A stretch of DNA of 40,151 nt from SFTH01 sp051878085 (GTDB lineage: Bacteria > Bacillota > Clostridia > Christensenellales > Aristaeellaceae): the NCBI GenBank assembly GCA_051878085.1, contig JBJEJN010000147.1:1-40151 (forward strand), written 5' to 3'. Below, one piece after another: positions 14,641 to 21,453 of the stretch (its first letter is position 1; the number at the start of each line of letters is the position of its first letter). The position numbers and the translations under genes are program-made. The notes under the pieces were generated by a model that saw nothing but the letters and a program-made list of their open reading frames with translations, had not been told where the DNA came from and did not search any database.

Positions 14641-15471
14641 TTATTCGATCACGCCGCCCTCGACCACCAGGCTGTCGGCGTTTGCGGCCTCGCCGTAGAC
14701 GTCCTTCAGGGTCGCGTCGTAGTCGGCGTGGAAGAAGCTTTCCGCGCCCAGGGCCACGATCTCCTCGTTGATCCAGGTCAGCAGGCTCTCGTTGCCCTTC
14801 TGCACGGCGGGGGCGATGGCGTCCAGGCTGCCCAGGGTGTCCACGCCAACGCTGAAGCCCGGATTCTCCAGCGCCCAGGCCAGCACCTCGGTGTTGTCGG
14901 TGGAGAGCGCGTCGCCGCGGCCGTCCAGCAGGGCGTTGTAGGCCTCGGTGTAGGTGTCGAACTTCAGCAGCTGCACCTCGGGTTCATTCTCGGTGAAGTA
15001 GGTCTCGGCGGTGGTGCCCTTGCTGACGATCAGGGTCTTGCCGCGCAGCTCGGCGACGTCGGTAATCAGCGCATCGTCGGGGGAGACCACGCCCAGCGCC
15101 ACCTTCATGTAGGGCAGCGCGAAGTCAACGACCTCAGCGCGCTCGGCGGTCACGGTGAAGTTCGCCAGGATGATATCCACCTTCGCGGACTGGAGGTACT
15201 CCACGCGGTTCGGCGCGTCCACGGAGACCAGCTCCAGCTCCACGCCCAGATCCTCCGCCAGGCGGCGGGCCAGATAGACGTCATAGCCCTGGTATTCGCC
15301 GTTTTCGTCCACGTAGCCGAAGGGCTTCTTATCGGAGAACACGCCGATCACGATGGAGCCGCCCTCCTTGATTTCATCCAGCGTGTGCGCGGTGGAGTCC
15401 GCCAGTGCCACGGTCGTCAGTGCCAGTGCCAATGCCAGTGCCAGTGCGATGATCTTTGCAAAACGCTTCAT
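14641..15471 (-). CDS. Amino acid ABC solute-binding protein, likely sulfur amino acid
   Basis: A 276-residue polar amino acid binding protein (SBP_bac_3 fold). The signal peptide holds an (AL)n core encoded by a hexanucleotide repeat and ends near ALA-DS; there is no lipobox Cys. The mature part shows the family pattern GGSIVIGVFSDKKPFGYVDENGEYQGYDV, SAKVDIILANFTVTAERAEVVDFALPYM and LRGKTLIVSKGTTAETYF. ATG 15471 is chosen because GAGG lies eight bases upstream; ATG 15477 is too close to it. Its leader carries a Met/Cys-codon attenuator, and the permeases and ATPase lie directly upstream. Cysteine, cystine or methionine is therefore the inferred ligand; this is inference from regulation, not from ligand residues. 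Confidence 0.88.
   Translation of the reverse strand: MKRFAKIIALALALALALTTVALADSTAHTLDEIKEGGSIVIGVFSDKKPFGYVDENGEYQGYDVYLARRLAEDLGVELELVSVDAPNRVEYLQSAKVDIILANFTVTAERAEVVDFALPYMKVALGVVSPDDALITDVAELRGKTLIVSKGTTAETYFTENEPEVQLLKFDTYTEAYNALLDGRGDALSTDNTEVLAWALENPGFSVGVDTLGSLDAIAPAVQKGNESLLTWINEEIVALGAESFFHADYDATLKDVYGEAANADSLVVEGGVIE
15418..15447 (-). repeat. Hexanucleotide repeat in a signal peptide
   Basis: Five tandem CAGTGC units (the third is CAATGC), read on the minus strand as GCACTG, encode alternating Ala-Leu in the hydrophobic core of the binding-protein signal peptide. Slippage would change the core by two residues per unit without a frameshift. Confidence 0.8.
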
Positions 15472-15657
15472 TTTCATTTCCTCACTTTCATTCGATGCCC
15501 GAATATCGCGGCCCATAACTCCGGGGCCGGTTGTCAATCTATGTCTGAATCCATCTCTTCGTTCGCAGCGCCGACATTCGTCGGTCGCCCGCATCGGATT
15601 GCGGTATTTCATGCCGCGACCACACCCTTTCCGGATTTGTTCTGCCGTTTCGTGCAT

Positions 15658-15689
15658 AAAAAAGCGGGATGAACCTGCGCTCATCCCGC
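15658..15689 (-). terminator. Attenuator terminator upstream of solute-binding gene
   Basis: On the minus strand GCGGGATGA (15689-15681) pairs perfectly with TCATCCCGC (15672-15664) and is followed by six T residues (15663-15658). It lies 17 bases after the leader-peptide stop and about 190 bases before the binding-protein gene, so it must be read through for expression. Confidence 0.88.
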
Positions 15690-15771
15690 CGTGGAGGGTT
15701 TTCCATCATGCCATGTGCACGACGAAAAGGCTTCGGAGAGATGAACGCCGAAGTGGACAACACATGCACAT
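15681..15771 (-). promoter_or_regulatory. Alternative RNA structures of a leader-peptide attenuator
   Basis: Closed form: ATGTGCAT (15771-15764) pairs with GTGCACAT (15720-15713), and CTTCGG (15753-15748) with CCGAAG (15736-15731). Antiterminator form: TCATCTCTCCG (15744-15734) pairs with CGGCGGGATGA (15691-15681) at ten of eleven positions, including one G-U. The antiterminator takes up the 5' arm of the terminator and the CCG of the CTTCGG hairpin, so the two forms exclude each other. A ribosome held at the Met/Cys codons would open the closed form and favour read-through. Confidence 0.65.
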
Positions 15772-15786
15772 CATCGTCTGCTTCAT
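15706..15786 (-). CDS. Met/Cys-rich leader peptide (attenuation)
   Basis: A 26-codon open frame with a very strong ribosome binding site (AAGGAGGG, nine bases before ATG 15786) located between the promoter at 15835 and the terminator at 15658. The peptide starts MKQTMMCMCCPLRR and ends at TGA 15708-15706. Codons 5-10 are Met-Met-Cys-Met-Cys-Cys, an extreme concentration of two rare sulfur amino acids, directly before the first hairpin arm. This matches the layout of amino-acid-biosynthesis leader peptides such as those of trp or his, here placed before an amino acid uptake gene. It is too short and biased to be a conventional protein. Not previously known to me. Confidence 0.78.
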   Translation of the reverse strand: MKQTMMCMCCPLRRSSLRSLFVVHMA

Positions 15787-15834
15787 TGCGCTTTCCCTCC
15801 TTGTTTAATCCGTATTTCCTATCGGATTGATATG

Positions 15835-15863
15835 ATTATAAGCCCTATTACCCATTTCGTCAA
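15835..15863 (-). promoter_or_regulatory. Promoter of leader and solute-binding gene
   Basis: On the minus strand TTGACG (15863-15858), 17-bp spacer, perfect TATAAT (15840-15835). The start is expected near 15828, giving a leader of about 357 bases. No terminator is seen between the ATPase gene and this promoter, so upstream transcription could also enter the attenuator. Confidence 0.88.
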
Positions 15864-15891
15864 GGGGTGCTGGCAAAAGTTAACAATTATC

Positions 15892-16635
15892 TTACCTTGC
15901 CTCGTAGTCGAAGGATTCCAGGAACTGGCGGGCGCGGTCGGTGCGGGGGTTGTGGAAGAACTCCCGGGGCGCGCCCTCCTCCACGATGCTGCCGCCCTCC
16001 AGAAAGATCACGCGATCCGCAGCGGCCTCGGCGAAGCGCATCTCGTGGGTGACGATGAGCATGGTCATGCCGTCGCGGGCGAGATCCAGCACCACGCCCA
16101 GCACTTCGCGCACCATCTCGGGATCCAGCGCGGCGGTGATCTCGTCCAGCAGCATCTCCGGGTGCATCAGCAGTGCCCGAACGATGGCCGCGCGCTGTTT
16201 CTGACCGCCGGAGAGCTGGCGGGGCAGGGCGTCCCGCTTTTCCAGCAGTGCCACGCGCTTCAGTGCGGCCTCCGCCTCGGGAATCACCGCGTCCCGTGCG
16301 CGCCCCAGCGCCTTCGTGGGGCCAAGCAGCAGGTTTTCCATCACGTTCATGTGGGGAAAGAGGTCGTAGCTCTGAAACACCATGCCGATGCGCTGGCGAA
16401 TGCGGTGCAGGTTCTTCGTCTGGCCGCTGATGACCTCGCCGCGCAGCAGGATTTCGCCCGAATCGATGCGCTCCAGGCCGTTGATGCAGCGCAGCAGCGT
16501 GCTCTTGCCGCAGCCGGAGGGCCCGACGACCACTACGACCTCGCCCTGGGCAACGTCAAAGGAAACTCCGTTCAAAATCTGCGCCTGATCGAAGCGCTTG
16601 GTGAGCCCGCGCAGCTCCAACAGCTTTTCCGCCAT
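15892..16635 (-). CDS. Polar amino acid ABC ATPase
   Basis: A 247-residue ATPase of the HisP/GlnQ/TcyC type. Walker A GPSGCGKSTLLRCINGLE, Q-loop MVFQSYDLFPHMNVMENLLLGP, signature LSGGQKQRAAIVRAL and the H-loop VTHEMRFA are canonical. The Walker B region is HPEMLLDEITAALDPE: one residue shorter than usual before LLDE, and Ile replaces the Pro of DEPT, but the catalytic Asp-Glu pair is kept. AGGAGGGG precedes ATG 16635. The upstream permease frame overlaps it by 64 bases. With two permeases and the downstream binding protein it forms a full importer, inferred to serve a sulfur amino acid. Confidence 0.93.
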   Translation of the reverse strand: MAEKLLELRGLTKRFDQAQILNGVSFDVAQGEVVVVVGPSGCGKSTLLRCINGLERIDSGEILLRGEVISGQTKNLHRIRQRIGMVFQSYDLFPHMNVMENLLLGPTKALGRARDAVIPEAEAALKRVALLEKRDALPRQLSGGQKQRAAIVRALLMHPEMLLDEITAALDPEMVREVLGVVLDLARDGMTMLIVTHEMRFAEAAADRVIFLEGGSIVEEGAPREFFHNPRTDRARQFLESFDYEAR

Positions 16636-17324
16636 AGAAACCCCTCCTGATTCTGCCATCTCGCCTCCAGCTTCCGCGCCAGGAGGGAGATGGGCCAGCA
16701 GATGAAAAAGTACAGAAAGAAGATCACCGCGTAGATCCAGATCGCCGCGCCGGGCGAATCGTAGCGCGAGGCGTCGATGATCTGCTGGCCCACCTTCAGT
16801 ACCTCGATCACGCCGATGAGCATCACCAGCGACGTGGTCTTGATCATGCGGGTGGCCAGGTTGATGGACTGGGGGATCAGCCGCCGCAGGGTCTGAGGAA
16901 TCAGGATGTGGCGGTAGATTTGCAGCTTCGTAAGTCCCAGCGCCGCACCGCTCTCGATCTGATGCCGGGGAATGGAGGTCAGCGCGCCGCGCACCAGATC
17001 GCCCATCTCGCCCGCGCCCCAGTAGGTGAACACCAGCACCGCCGCAGTTTCGCCGGAAATCTGGATGTCGAAGGCCTTCGCCAGGCCGAAGTAGCACAGA
17101 AACAGCAGCACCAGCTGGGGAACGATGCGGATGATCTCCAGATGGATGCGGCACAGCAGCCGGATCAGCGGGTTCTTCAGCGTCATCACCATGCCCAGCA
17201 CCAGTCCCAGGGCGATGGAGAGCGCGATGGACGCCGCCGAGAGCTCCAGCGTCACGCCCAGGCCGCCCAGCAGGCGCAGCAGATTCTTGCCCTTAAACAG
17301 TACGCGTATCCCCAAATCCTGCAT
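16572..17324 (-). CDS. Polar amino acid ABC permease
   Basis: A 250-residue HisM/GlnP-type permease. Five or so transmembrane segments and the conserved loop GALTSIPRHQIESGAALGLTKLQIYRHILIPQ, which meets the ATPase, are visible. AGGAGG seven bases before ATG 17324 sets the start, which overlaps the preceding permease by 32 bases. The normal end would be near KLEARWQNQEG; the frame instead runs on for about 20 residues rich in Arg, Ser and Cys into the ATPase gene, as if the original stop codon had been lost. Confidence 0.92.
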   Translation of the reverse strand: MQDLGIRVLFKGKNLLRLLGGLGVTLELSAASIALSIALGLVLGMVMTLKNPLIRLLCRIHLEIIRIVPQLVLLFLCYFGLAKAFDIQISGETAAVLVFTYWGAGEMGDLVRGALTSIPRHQIESGAALGLTKLQIYRHILIPQTLRRLIPQSINLATRMIKTTSLVMLIGVIEVLKVGQQIIDASRYDSPGAAIWIYAVIFFLYFFICWPISLLARKLEARWQNQEGFLWRKSCWSCAGSPSASIRRRF

Positions 17325-17964
17325 AGCGCAGCCTCCTTTCAATCCAGAAAAACAGCAGCGACACCGGCAGCAGCAGCACCAGATACGCCGCCACCAGCAT
17401 CATCAGCGCCTCGTCCGTCTTGTAGTACATGCCGATCAGATCCTTGGCCACGTACATCAGGTCCGCCAGCGCCACGGCGCTGAACACGCTGGTCTCCTTA
17501 ATCAGGAAGATCACGTTGGCGCACAGCGCCGGAATGGCCGTGGCGAGGGCCTGGGGCAGGATCACGTAGCGCAGATTTTGCAGATTTGTCAGTCCAATGC
17601 AGGCGCCCGCCTCCCGCTGGGAAGCCTCCACCGCCTCCAGGCCGCTGCGCAGCGCCTCCGCCATGTACGCGCCGCCCAGAAAGGTCAGGCCGATGATCGC
17701 GCAGGACTCCGAGTCCAGCTTGATTCCCACCTTGGGAAGTCCAAAGTACAGAAAGAACAGCTGCACCAGCAGCGGCGTGTTCCGGGCCAGCTCGATGTAG
17801 ATGGCCGCGATGCGCCGCAGCACGGGCACGCGGAGGCTCTGCACGATGCAACACAGCAGACCCACCACCATCGAGAGCACGACGCCGACCGCCGCGATGC
17901 GCAGCGTGAGTCCCGCCGCCTTCACGTACATCGGCGTGAATTTTTGAACGAACGTCCAATCCAT
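17293..17964 (-). CDS. Polar amino acid ABC permease
   Basis: A 223-residue permease of the same family as the following gene, forming a heterodimer with it. It shows the typical RNTPLLVQLFFLYFGLP motif near residue 62 and the coupling loop EALRSGLEAVEASQREAGACIGLTNLQNLRYVILPQA. GGAGGTG precedes ATG 17964. It lies 36 bases after larE, with no terminator between, so the transporter genes appear to belong to the mnmA-larE transcription unit. Confidence 0.92.
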   Translation of the reverse strand: MDWTFVQKFTPMYVKAAGLTLRIAAVGVVLSMVVGLLCCIVQSLRVPVLRRIAAIYIELARNTPLLVQLFFLYFGLPKVGIKLDSESCAIIGLTFLGGAYMAEALRSGLEAVEASQREAGACIGLTNLQNLRYVILPQALATAIPALCANVIFLIKETSVFSAVALADLMYVAKDLIGMYYKTDEALMMLVAAYLVLLLPVSLLFFWIERRLRYAGFGDTRTV

Positions 17965-18000
17965 GCAGACACCTCCTCTGTCAAAGTATGCTATGTGTGC

Positions 18001-18849
18001 TCAGGCCGGATCGGTTCCCTCCGGCGCGGGCTTCGGCAGCACCTCGTTCATGCTGCCCGTGCGGTAGCCAAGCAGATCCAGCGCGACGTAGTGAAAGCCC
18101 AGCTCCTTCAGGCGGGCATGCACCTTCAGGCGAGTGGCTTCCTCCATGAACCTGCCGAATTCGGCGGGAAGCAGCTCGATGCGGGCGACGTCGCCGTGGA
18201 TGCGCACGCGCAGCTGATGAAATCCCAGATCCAGCAGGTACTGCTCCGCCGCATCCACCATGCGCAGCTTTTCCTCGCTGATGGTCTCGCCGTACACGAA
18301 GCGCGACGACAGGCAGGCGAAGGACTGCTTGTTCCAGGTGGGAAGTCCCAGCTCCTGCGAGAGCGCGCGGACGTCCGCCTTGTGGAGCCCCGCCGCCCGC
18401 AGCGGACTCTTTACGCCAAGCTCCTTCACCGCAATCAGGCCGGGGCGGTAGTCGCCCTCGTCGTCCAGGTTGGAGCCCTCCGCCACTGCGGCGAGGTTCC
18501 GCTCCCGGGCGATGGCCCGGATCTTCTCGAACAGTTCGTGCTTGCAGAGGTAGCAGCGGTTCGTGGGATTTTTGCGGAAGTCCTCGATGTCCAGCTCCTC
18601 CGACCGGCACACCACGTGCTCGATGCCGTTCTCCCGGCAGAAGGCCTGCGCCTCCTTCAGCTCCCGCTCCGGGAAGGAACAGGAGGAGGCCGTCACGGCG
18701 ATGGCGTGTGGCCCCAGCACATCGTGGGCCACCTTCAGCAGAAAGGTGGAATCCACGCCGCCGGAGAAGGCCACCGCCACGCTGCCCAGCGCACGCAGGT
18801 ACTCCTGCAATGCCCGGTATTTTTCCTCAATCGTCAGCTTGTCCTGCAT
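18001..18849 (-). CDS. larE: LarE-like ATP-dependent sulfur transferase
   Basis: A 282-residue PP-loop enzyme of the LarE family, which makes the sulfur-bearing nickel-pincer cofactor precursor by adenylating a carboxylate and inserting sulfur. The PP-loop SGGVDS is at residues 29-34. C179 in NKQSFACLSSRF is the Cys that in the Lactobacillus enzyme gives up its sulfur. In addition there is a CxxC at C99/C102 (NRCYLCKHELF), the pattern of LarE homologues reported to hold a [4Fe-4S] cluster. No larA, larB or larC is in the window, so a related thiolation role is possible. ATG 18849 is preferred (AAAGGAG ten bases upstream); it overlaps the mnmA end by 23 bases. Confidence 0.88.
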   Translation of the reverse strand: MQDKLTIEEKYRALQEYLRALGSVAVAFSGGVDSTFLLKVAHDVLGPHAIAVTASSCSFPERELKEAQAFCRENGIEHVVCRSEELDIEDFRKNPTNRCYLCKHELFEKIRAIARERNLAAVAEGSNLDDEGDYRPGLIAVKELGVKSPLRAAGLHKADVRALSQELGLPTWNKQSFACLSSRFVYGETISEEKLRMVDAAEQYLLDLGFHQLRVRIHGDVARIELLPAEFGRFMEEATRLKVHARLKELGFHYVALDLLGYRTGSMNEVLPKPAPEGTDPA

Positions 18850-19954
18850 TCTGTGCATGCTCCTTTGCGTCGAATTTTTTCGCAGTATCCACGATTGCGC
18901 CGCCCAGGCAGACCTCACCGTCGTAGAACACCGCTGACTGGCCCGCCGTCACCGCGCGCTGGGGCACGTCGAAGTCCATGCGCACATTTCCGTCCTTCAG
19001 GCTGATGGTGCAGTTCTGCAACGGCTGGCGGTGGCGCAGGCGAACCTGGCAGCGCAGCGGCACGCCCTCTTCAACCGGCGAATGGCCCGCCAGCCAGCTG
19101 CATTGACTGCCCACGGCACGGTCGCTGAACAGCAGCGGCGAATCCTCGCCCTGATCCACGACAAGGCGGTTATGCTTCAGATCCTTCTCCACCACGAACC
19201 AGCGCCTGCCGTCCCCGCTGCCGCCGATGCCCAGGCCCCGGCGCTGGCCCGGCGTGTAGTACATCAGGCCGTCGTGCCGGCCGATGATCCTGCCGTCCAC
19301 CGTCACGATGTCCCCGGGCTGTGCCGGCAGGTAGCCCGAGAGGAACTGCTTGAAATTGCGCTCGCCGATGAAGCACACCCCGGTGGAGTCCTTCTTCTCG
19401 CTCACCGGCAGGCCTGCGTCCCGGGCGATTTGGCGGATCTCCGCCTTGGTCAGGCTCCCCACCGGGAACATCGCCTTCGAGAGCGCGCGCTGGTTCAGCA
19501 TGTACAGAAAGTAGGTCTGATCCTTGTTCTCGTCCCTCGCACGCAGCAGGCGGTACTCCCCATCGGATTCGTCCAGCAGCGCGAAGTGCCCCGTGGCCAG
19601 CCTGTCCGCGCCCAGCTTCTCCGCAAGCTCCAGAAACACGCCGAACTTGATCTCCCGGTTGCACAGCACGTCCGGGTTCGGCGTGCGGCCCCGGCGGTAC
19701 TCCTCCAGGAAGTGGGCAAACACCTGCTCCCGGTACTCCCGGGCGAAGTTCACGCTGTAGCAGCGGATGCCGATGGCGTAGCACACCCGGCGCACGTCCG
19801 CCCAGTCCGGCTCGGAGGTGCACACGCCGCACTCGTCCTTCTCCTCCCAGTTGTTCATGAATATGCCCGTGACCTCGTGCCCCGCGCGCTTCAAAAGCAG
19901 CGCGGCCACCGAGGAATCCACGCCGCCCGACATCCCGACGATGATATTGGCCAT
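18827..19954 (-). CDS. mnmA: tRNA-specific 2-thiouridylase MnmA
   Basis: A 375-residue PP-loop enzyme that thiolates U34 at position 2 in Lys, Glu and Gln tRNAs, using persulfide sulfur and ATP. GMSGGVDSS is at residues 7-15, and the catalytic and persulfide cysteines are C98 (NPDVLCNREIKF) and C194 (STGVCFIGER). The C-terminal beta-barrel is complete (VEKDLKHNRLVV, GQSAVFYDGEVCLGGAIV). ATG 19954 starts the conserved core; the frame is open further upstream, but GGGAG lies seven bases before this codon. It is first in the minus-strand unit mnmA-larE-permease-permease-ATPase and has its own promoter. Confidence 0.96.
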   Translation of the reverse strand: MANIIVGMSGGVDSSVAALLLKRAGHEVTGIFMNNWEEKDECGVCTSEPDWADVRRVCYAIGIRCYSVNFAREYREQVFAHFLEEYRRGRTPNPDVLCNREIKFGVFLELAEKLGADRLATGHFALLDESDGEYRLLRARDENKDQTYFLYMLNQRALSKAMFPVGSLTKAEIRQIARDAGLPVSEKKDSTGVCFIGERNFKQFLSGYLPAQPGDIVTVDGRIIGRHDGLMYYTPGQRRGLGIGGSGDGRRWFVVEKDLKHNRLVVDQGEDSPLLFSDRAVGSQCSWLAGHSPVEEGVPLRCQVRLRHRQPLQNCTISLKDGNVRMDFDVPQRAVTAGQSAVFYDGEVCLGGAIVDTAKKFDAKEHAQNAGQADD

Positions 19955-20010
19955 AAATTTCTCCCTGCGCCCCTCGTAATACCTATTAAACAGATATGTA
20001 AAACATGAAT

Positions 20011-20039
20011 ATAATACCATGCCCATGGGCGGCTGTCAA
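20011..20039 (-). promoter_or_regulatory. Promoter of the mnmA operon
   Basis: On the minus strand a consensus TTGACA (20039-20034), 17-bp spacer and TATTAT (20016-20011) preceded by TGG (extended -10). It is about 57 bases from the mnmA start codon and divergent from the DUF362 gene. Confidence 0.88.
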
Positions 20040-20103
20040 TCGCGTGGGACAGAAGATTGCAAAGCTTTAACAGGCGGCGGGGGAGGGATCGGAGGGGAAG
20101 GAC

Positions 20104-20132
20104 TTGCGCGGACGGGATAAAATGAATATAAT
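20104..20132 (+). promoter_or_regulatory. Promoter of DUF362 ferredoxin gene
   Basis: TTGCGC (20104-20109), 17-bp spacer, perfect TATAAT (20127-20132), 44 bases before ATG 20176. Confidence 0.65.
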
Positions 20133-20175
20133 GGTAGCATATCCCTTTCATATATTTCTTTTCTGGAGGATTCAC

Positions 20176-21309
20176 ATGGAGAAATCGAAGGTTTATTTTT
20201 CGGATTTTCGCGTTGCTGTGGGCAGTAGCGGCCTCGTCGGCAAGCTGAAGAAGCTGATGGAGAAGGCCGGGATCGGCCAGATTGACATGGACGGCAAGTT
20301 TGTCGCCATCAAGATGCACTTCGGCGAGCTGGGCAACCTGAGCTTCCTGCGCCCGAACTACGCCCGCGCGGTGGCGGATCTGGTGAAGGAGATGGGCGGA
20401 CATCCCTTCCTGACCGACTGCAACACCATGTATCCCGGCAGCCGCAAGAATGCGCTGGAGCACCTGGAATGCGCCTGGGAGAACGGCTTCACGCCGCTGA
20501 CGGTTGGTTGTCCGATTCTCATCGGCGACGGTCTGAAGGGCACGGACGACATCGCGGTGCCGGTTGTCGGCGGCGAGTACGTCAAGGAGGCCTACATCGG
20601 CCGCGCCATCATGGATGCGGACGTGTTCATCAGCCTGACCCACTTCAAGGGCCACGAGATGACCGGCTTCGGCGGCACCATCAAGAACATCGGCATGGGC
20701 TGCGGCTCCCGCGCGGGCAAGAAGGACCAGCACAGCAGCGGCAAGCCCACCGTCAGCGCACCCCTGTGCCGCGGCTGCCGCCGCTGCCAGCGCGAGTGCG
20801 CCAACAACGGCCTGGAGTTCGACGCGGAGACCAGGAAGATGCGCGTCAATTCCGACAACTGCGTGGGCTGCGGACGCTGCCTGGGCGCATGCAACTTCGA
20901 CGCGATCCACTTCGTGCAGAACAACGCGCCCCGCGATCTGAACTGCCGCATGGTGGAGTACGCCAAGGCCGTGGTGGACGGCCGCCCGAGCTTCCATGTC
21001 TCCCTGATCGTGGACGTGTCCCCGAACTGCGACTGCCACTCCGAGAACGACGCGCCCATCCTGCCGGACATCGGCATGCTGGCCTCCTTCGATCCCATCG
21101 CACTGGATCAGGCCTGCGCCGACCTCTGCCAGAAGGCCGCGCCCATGCCCAACAGCCAGCTCTCCGACAACATGAAGAAGAGCGATTTCCACGATTTCTG
21201 CGACCACTTCACCAACAACAAGCCGGAATCCGAGTGGAAGAGCTGCCTGGAGCACGGCGAGAAGATCGGCCTGGGCTCCCGGGAGTACGATCTGATCGTG
21301 GTCAAGTAA
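20176..21309 (+). CDS. DUF362 protein with 2[4Fe-4S] ferredoxin domain
   Basis: A 377-residue cytoplasmic iron-sulfur protein. The DUF362 portion surrounds an inserted bacterial ferredoxin module with two complete cluster motifs: C198-x2-C201-x2-C204-x3-C208 and C229-x2-C232-x2-C235-x3-C239, so two [4Fe-4S] clusters are expected. A GTIKNIGMGCGSRAGK segment precedes them and the C-terminal part resumes DUF362 (HVSLIVDVSPNCDCHSENDAPI). Such proteins are common in anaerobes and likely carry electrons or act in cofactor chemistry, but no reaction is established. GGAGGA precedes ATG 20176. It is a single gene with promoter and terminator. Confidence 0.92.
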   Translation: MEKSKVYFSDFRVAVGSSGLVGKLKKLMEKAGIGQIDMDGKFVAIKMHFGELGNLSFLRPNYARAVADLVKEMGGHPFLTDCNTMYPGSRKNALEHLECAWENGFTPLTVGCPILIGDGLKGTDDIAVPVVGGEYVKEAYIGRAIMDADVFISLTHFKGHEMTGFGGTIKNIGMGCGSRAGKKDQHSSGKPTVSAPLCRGCRRCQRECANNGLEFDAETRKMRVNSDNCVGCGRCLGACNFDAIHFVQNNAPRDLNCRMVEYAKAVVDGRPSFHVSLIVDVSPNCDCHSENDAPILPDIGMLASFDPIALDQACADLCQKAAPMPNSQLSDNMKKSDFHDFCDHFTNNKPESEWKSCLEHGEKIGLGSREYDLIVVK

Positions 21310-21325
21310 GAGCAGCACGATTCAT

Positions 21326-21356
21326 GCCCCGCAGCCTCCGTCGCTGCGGGGCTTTT
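21326..21356 (+). terminator. Terminator after DUF362 gene
   Basis: GCCCCGCAGC (21326-21335) and GCTGCGGGGC (21343-21352) form a perfect 10-bp stem followed by TTTT. Confidence 0.9.
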
Positions 21357-21371
21357 CGGTGTTTCATCTAC

Positions 21372-21431
21372 AAAATTGACACATCCGGCACGAATCTCCC
21401 TCTATTCAGAATGCTGCGAATCATATATAAT
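21372..21431 (+). promoter_or_regulatory. Promoter region of the two-component operon
   Basis: A perfect TATAAT is at 21426-21431, 22 bases before ATG 21454. The usual -35 position reads only TATTCA. A TTGACA lies 50 bp upstream of the -10 (start to start) within AAAATTGACACAT (21372-21384), too far to serve as -35. The same 13-bp element sits at exactly the same distance from a -10 box before pspC (24426). Confidence 0.55.
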
Positions 21432-21453
21432 GAAGGAACAGGGGTGAGCAGAC

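Noticed and set aside
15472..15657. Possible T-box or S-box riboswitch before the solute-binding gene
   Set aside because: No T-box consensus and no SAM-riboswitch core is visible; the leader peptide and alternative helices explain the terminator.
21376..21406. TTGACA with TCTATT as an ordinary promoter of the kinase gene
   Set aside because: Spacing would be 19 bp with a poor -10, whereas a perfect TATAAT lies at 21426; the TTGACA is better explained as part of a shared upstream element.
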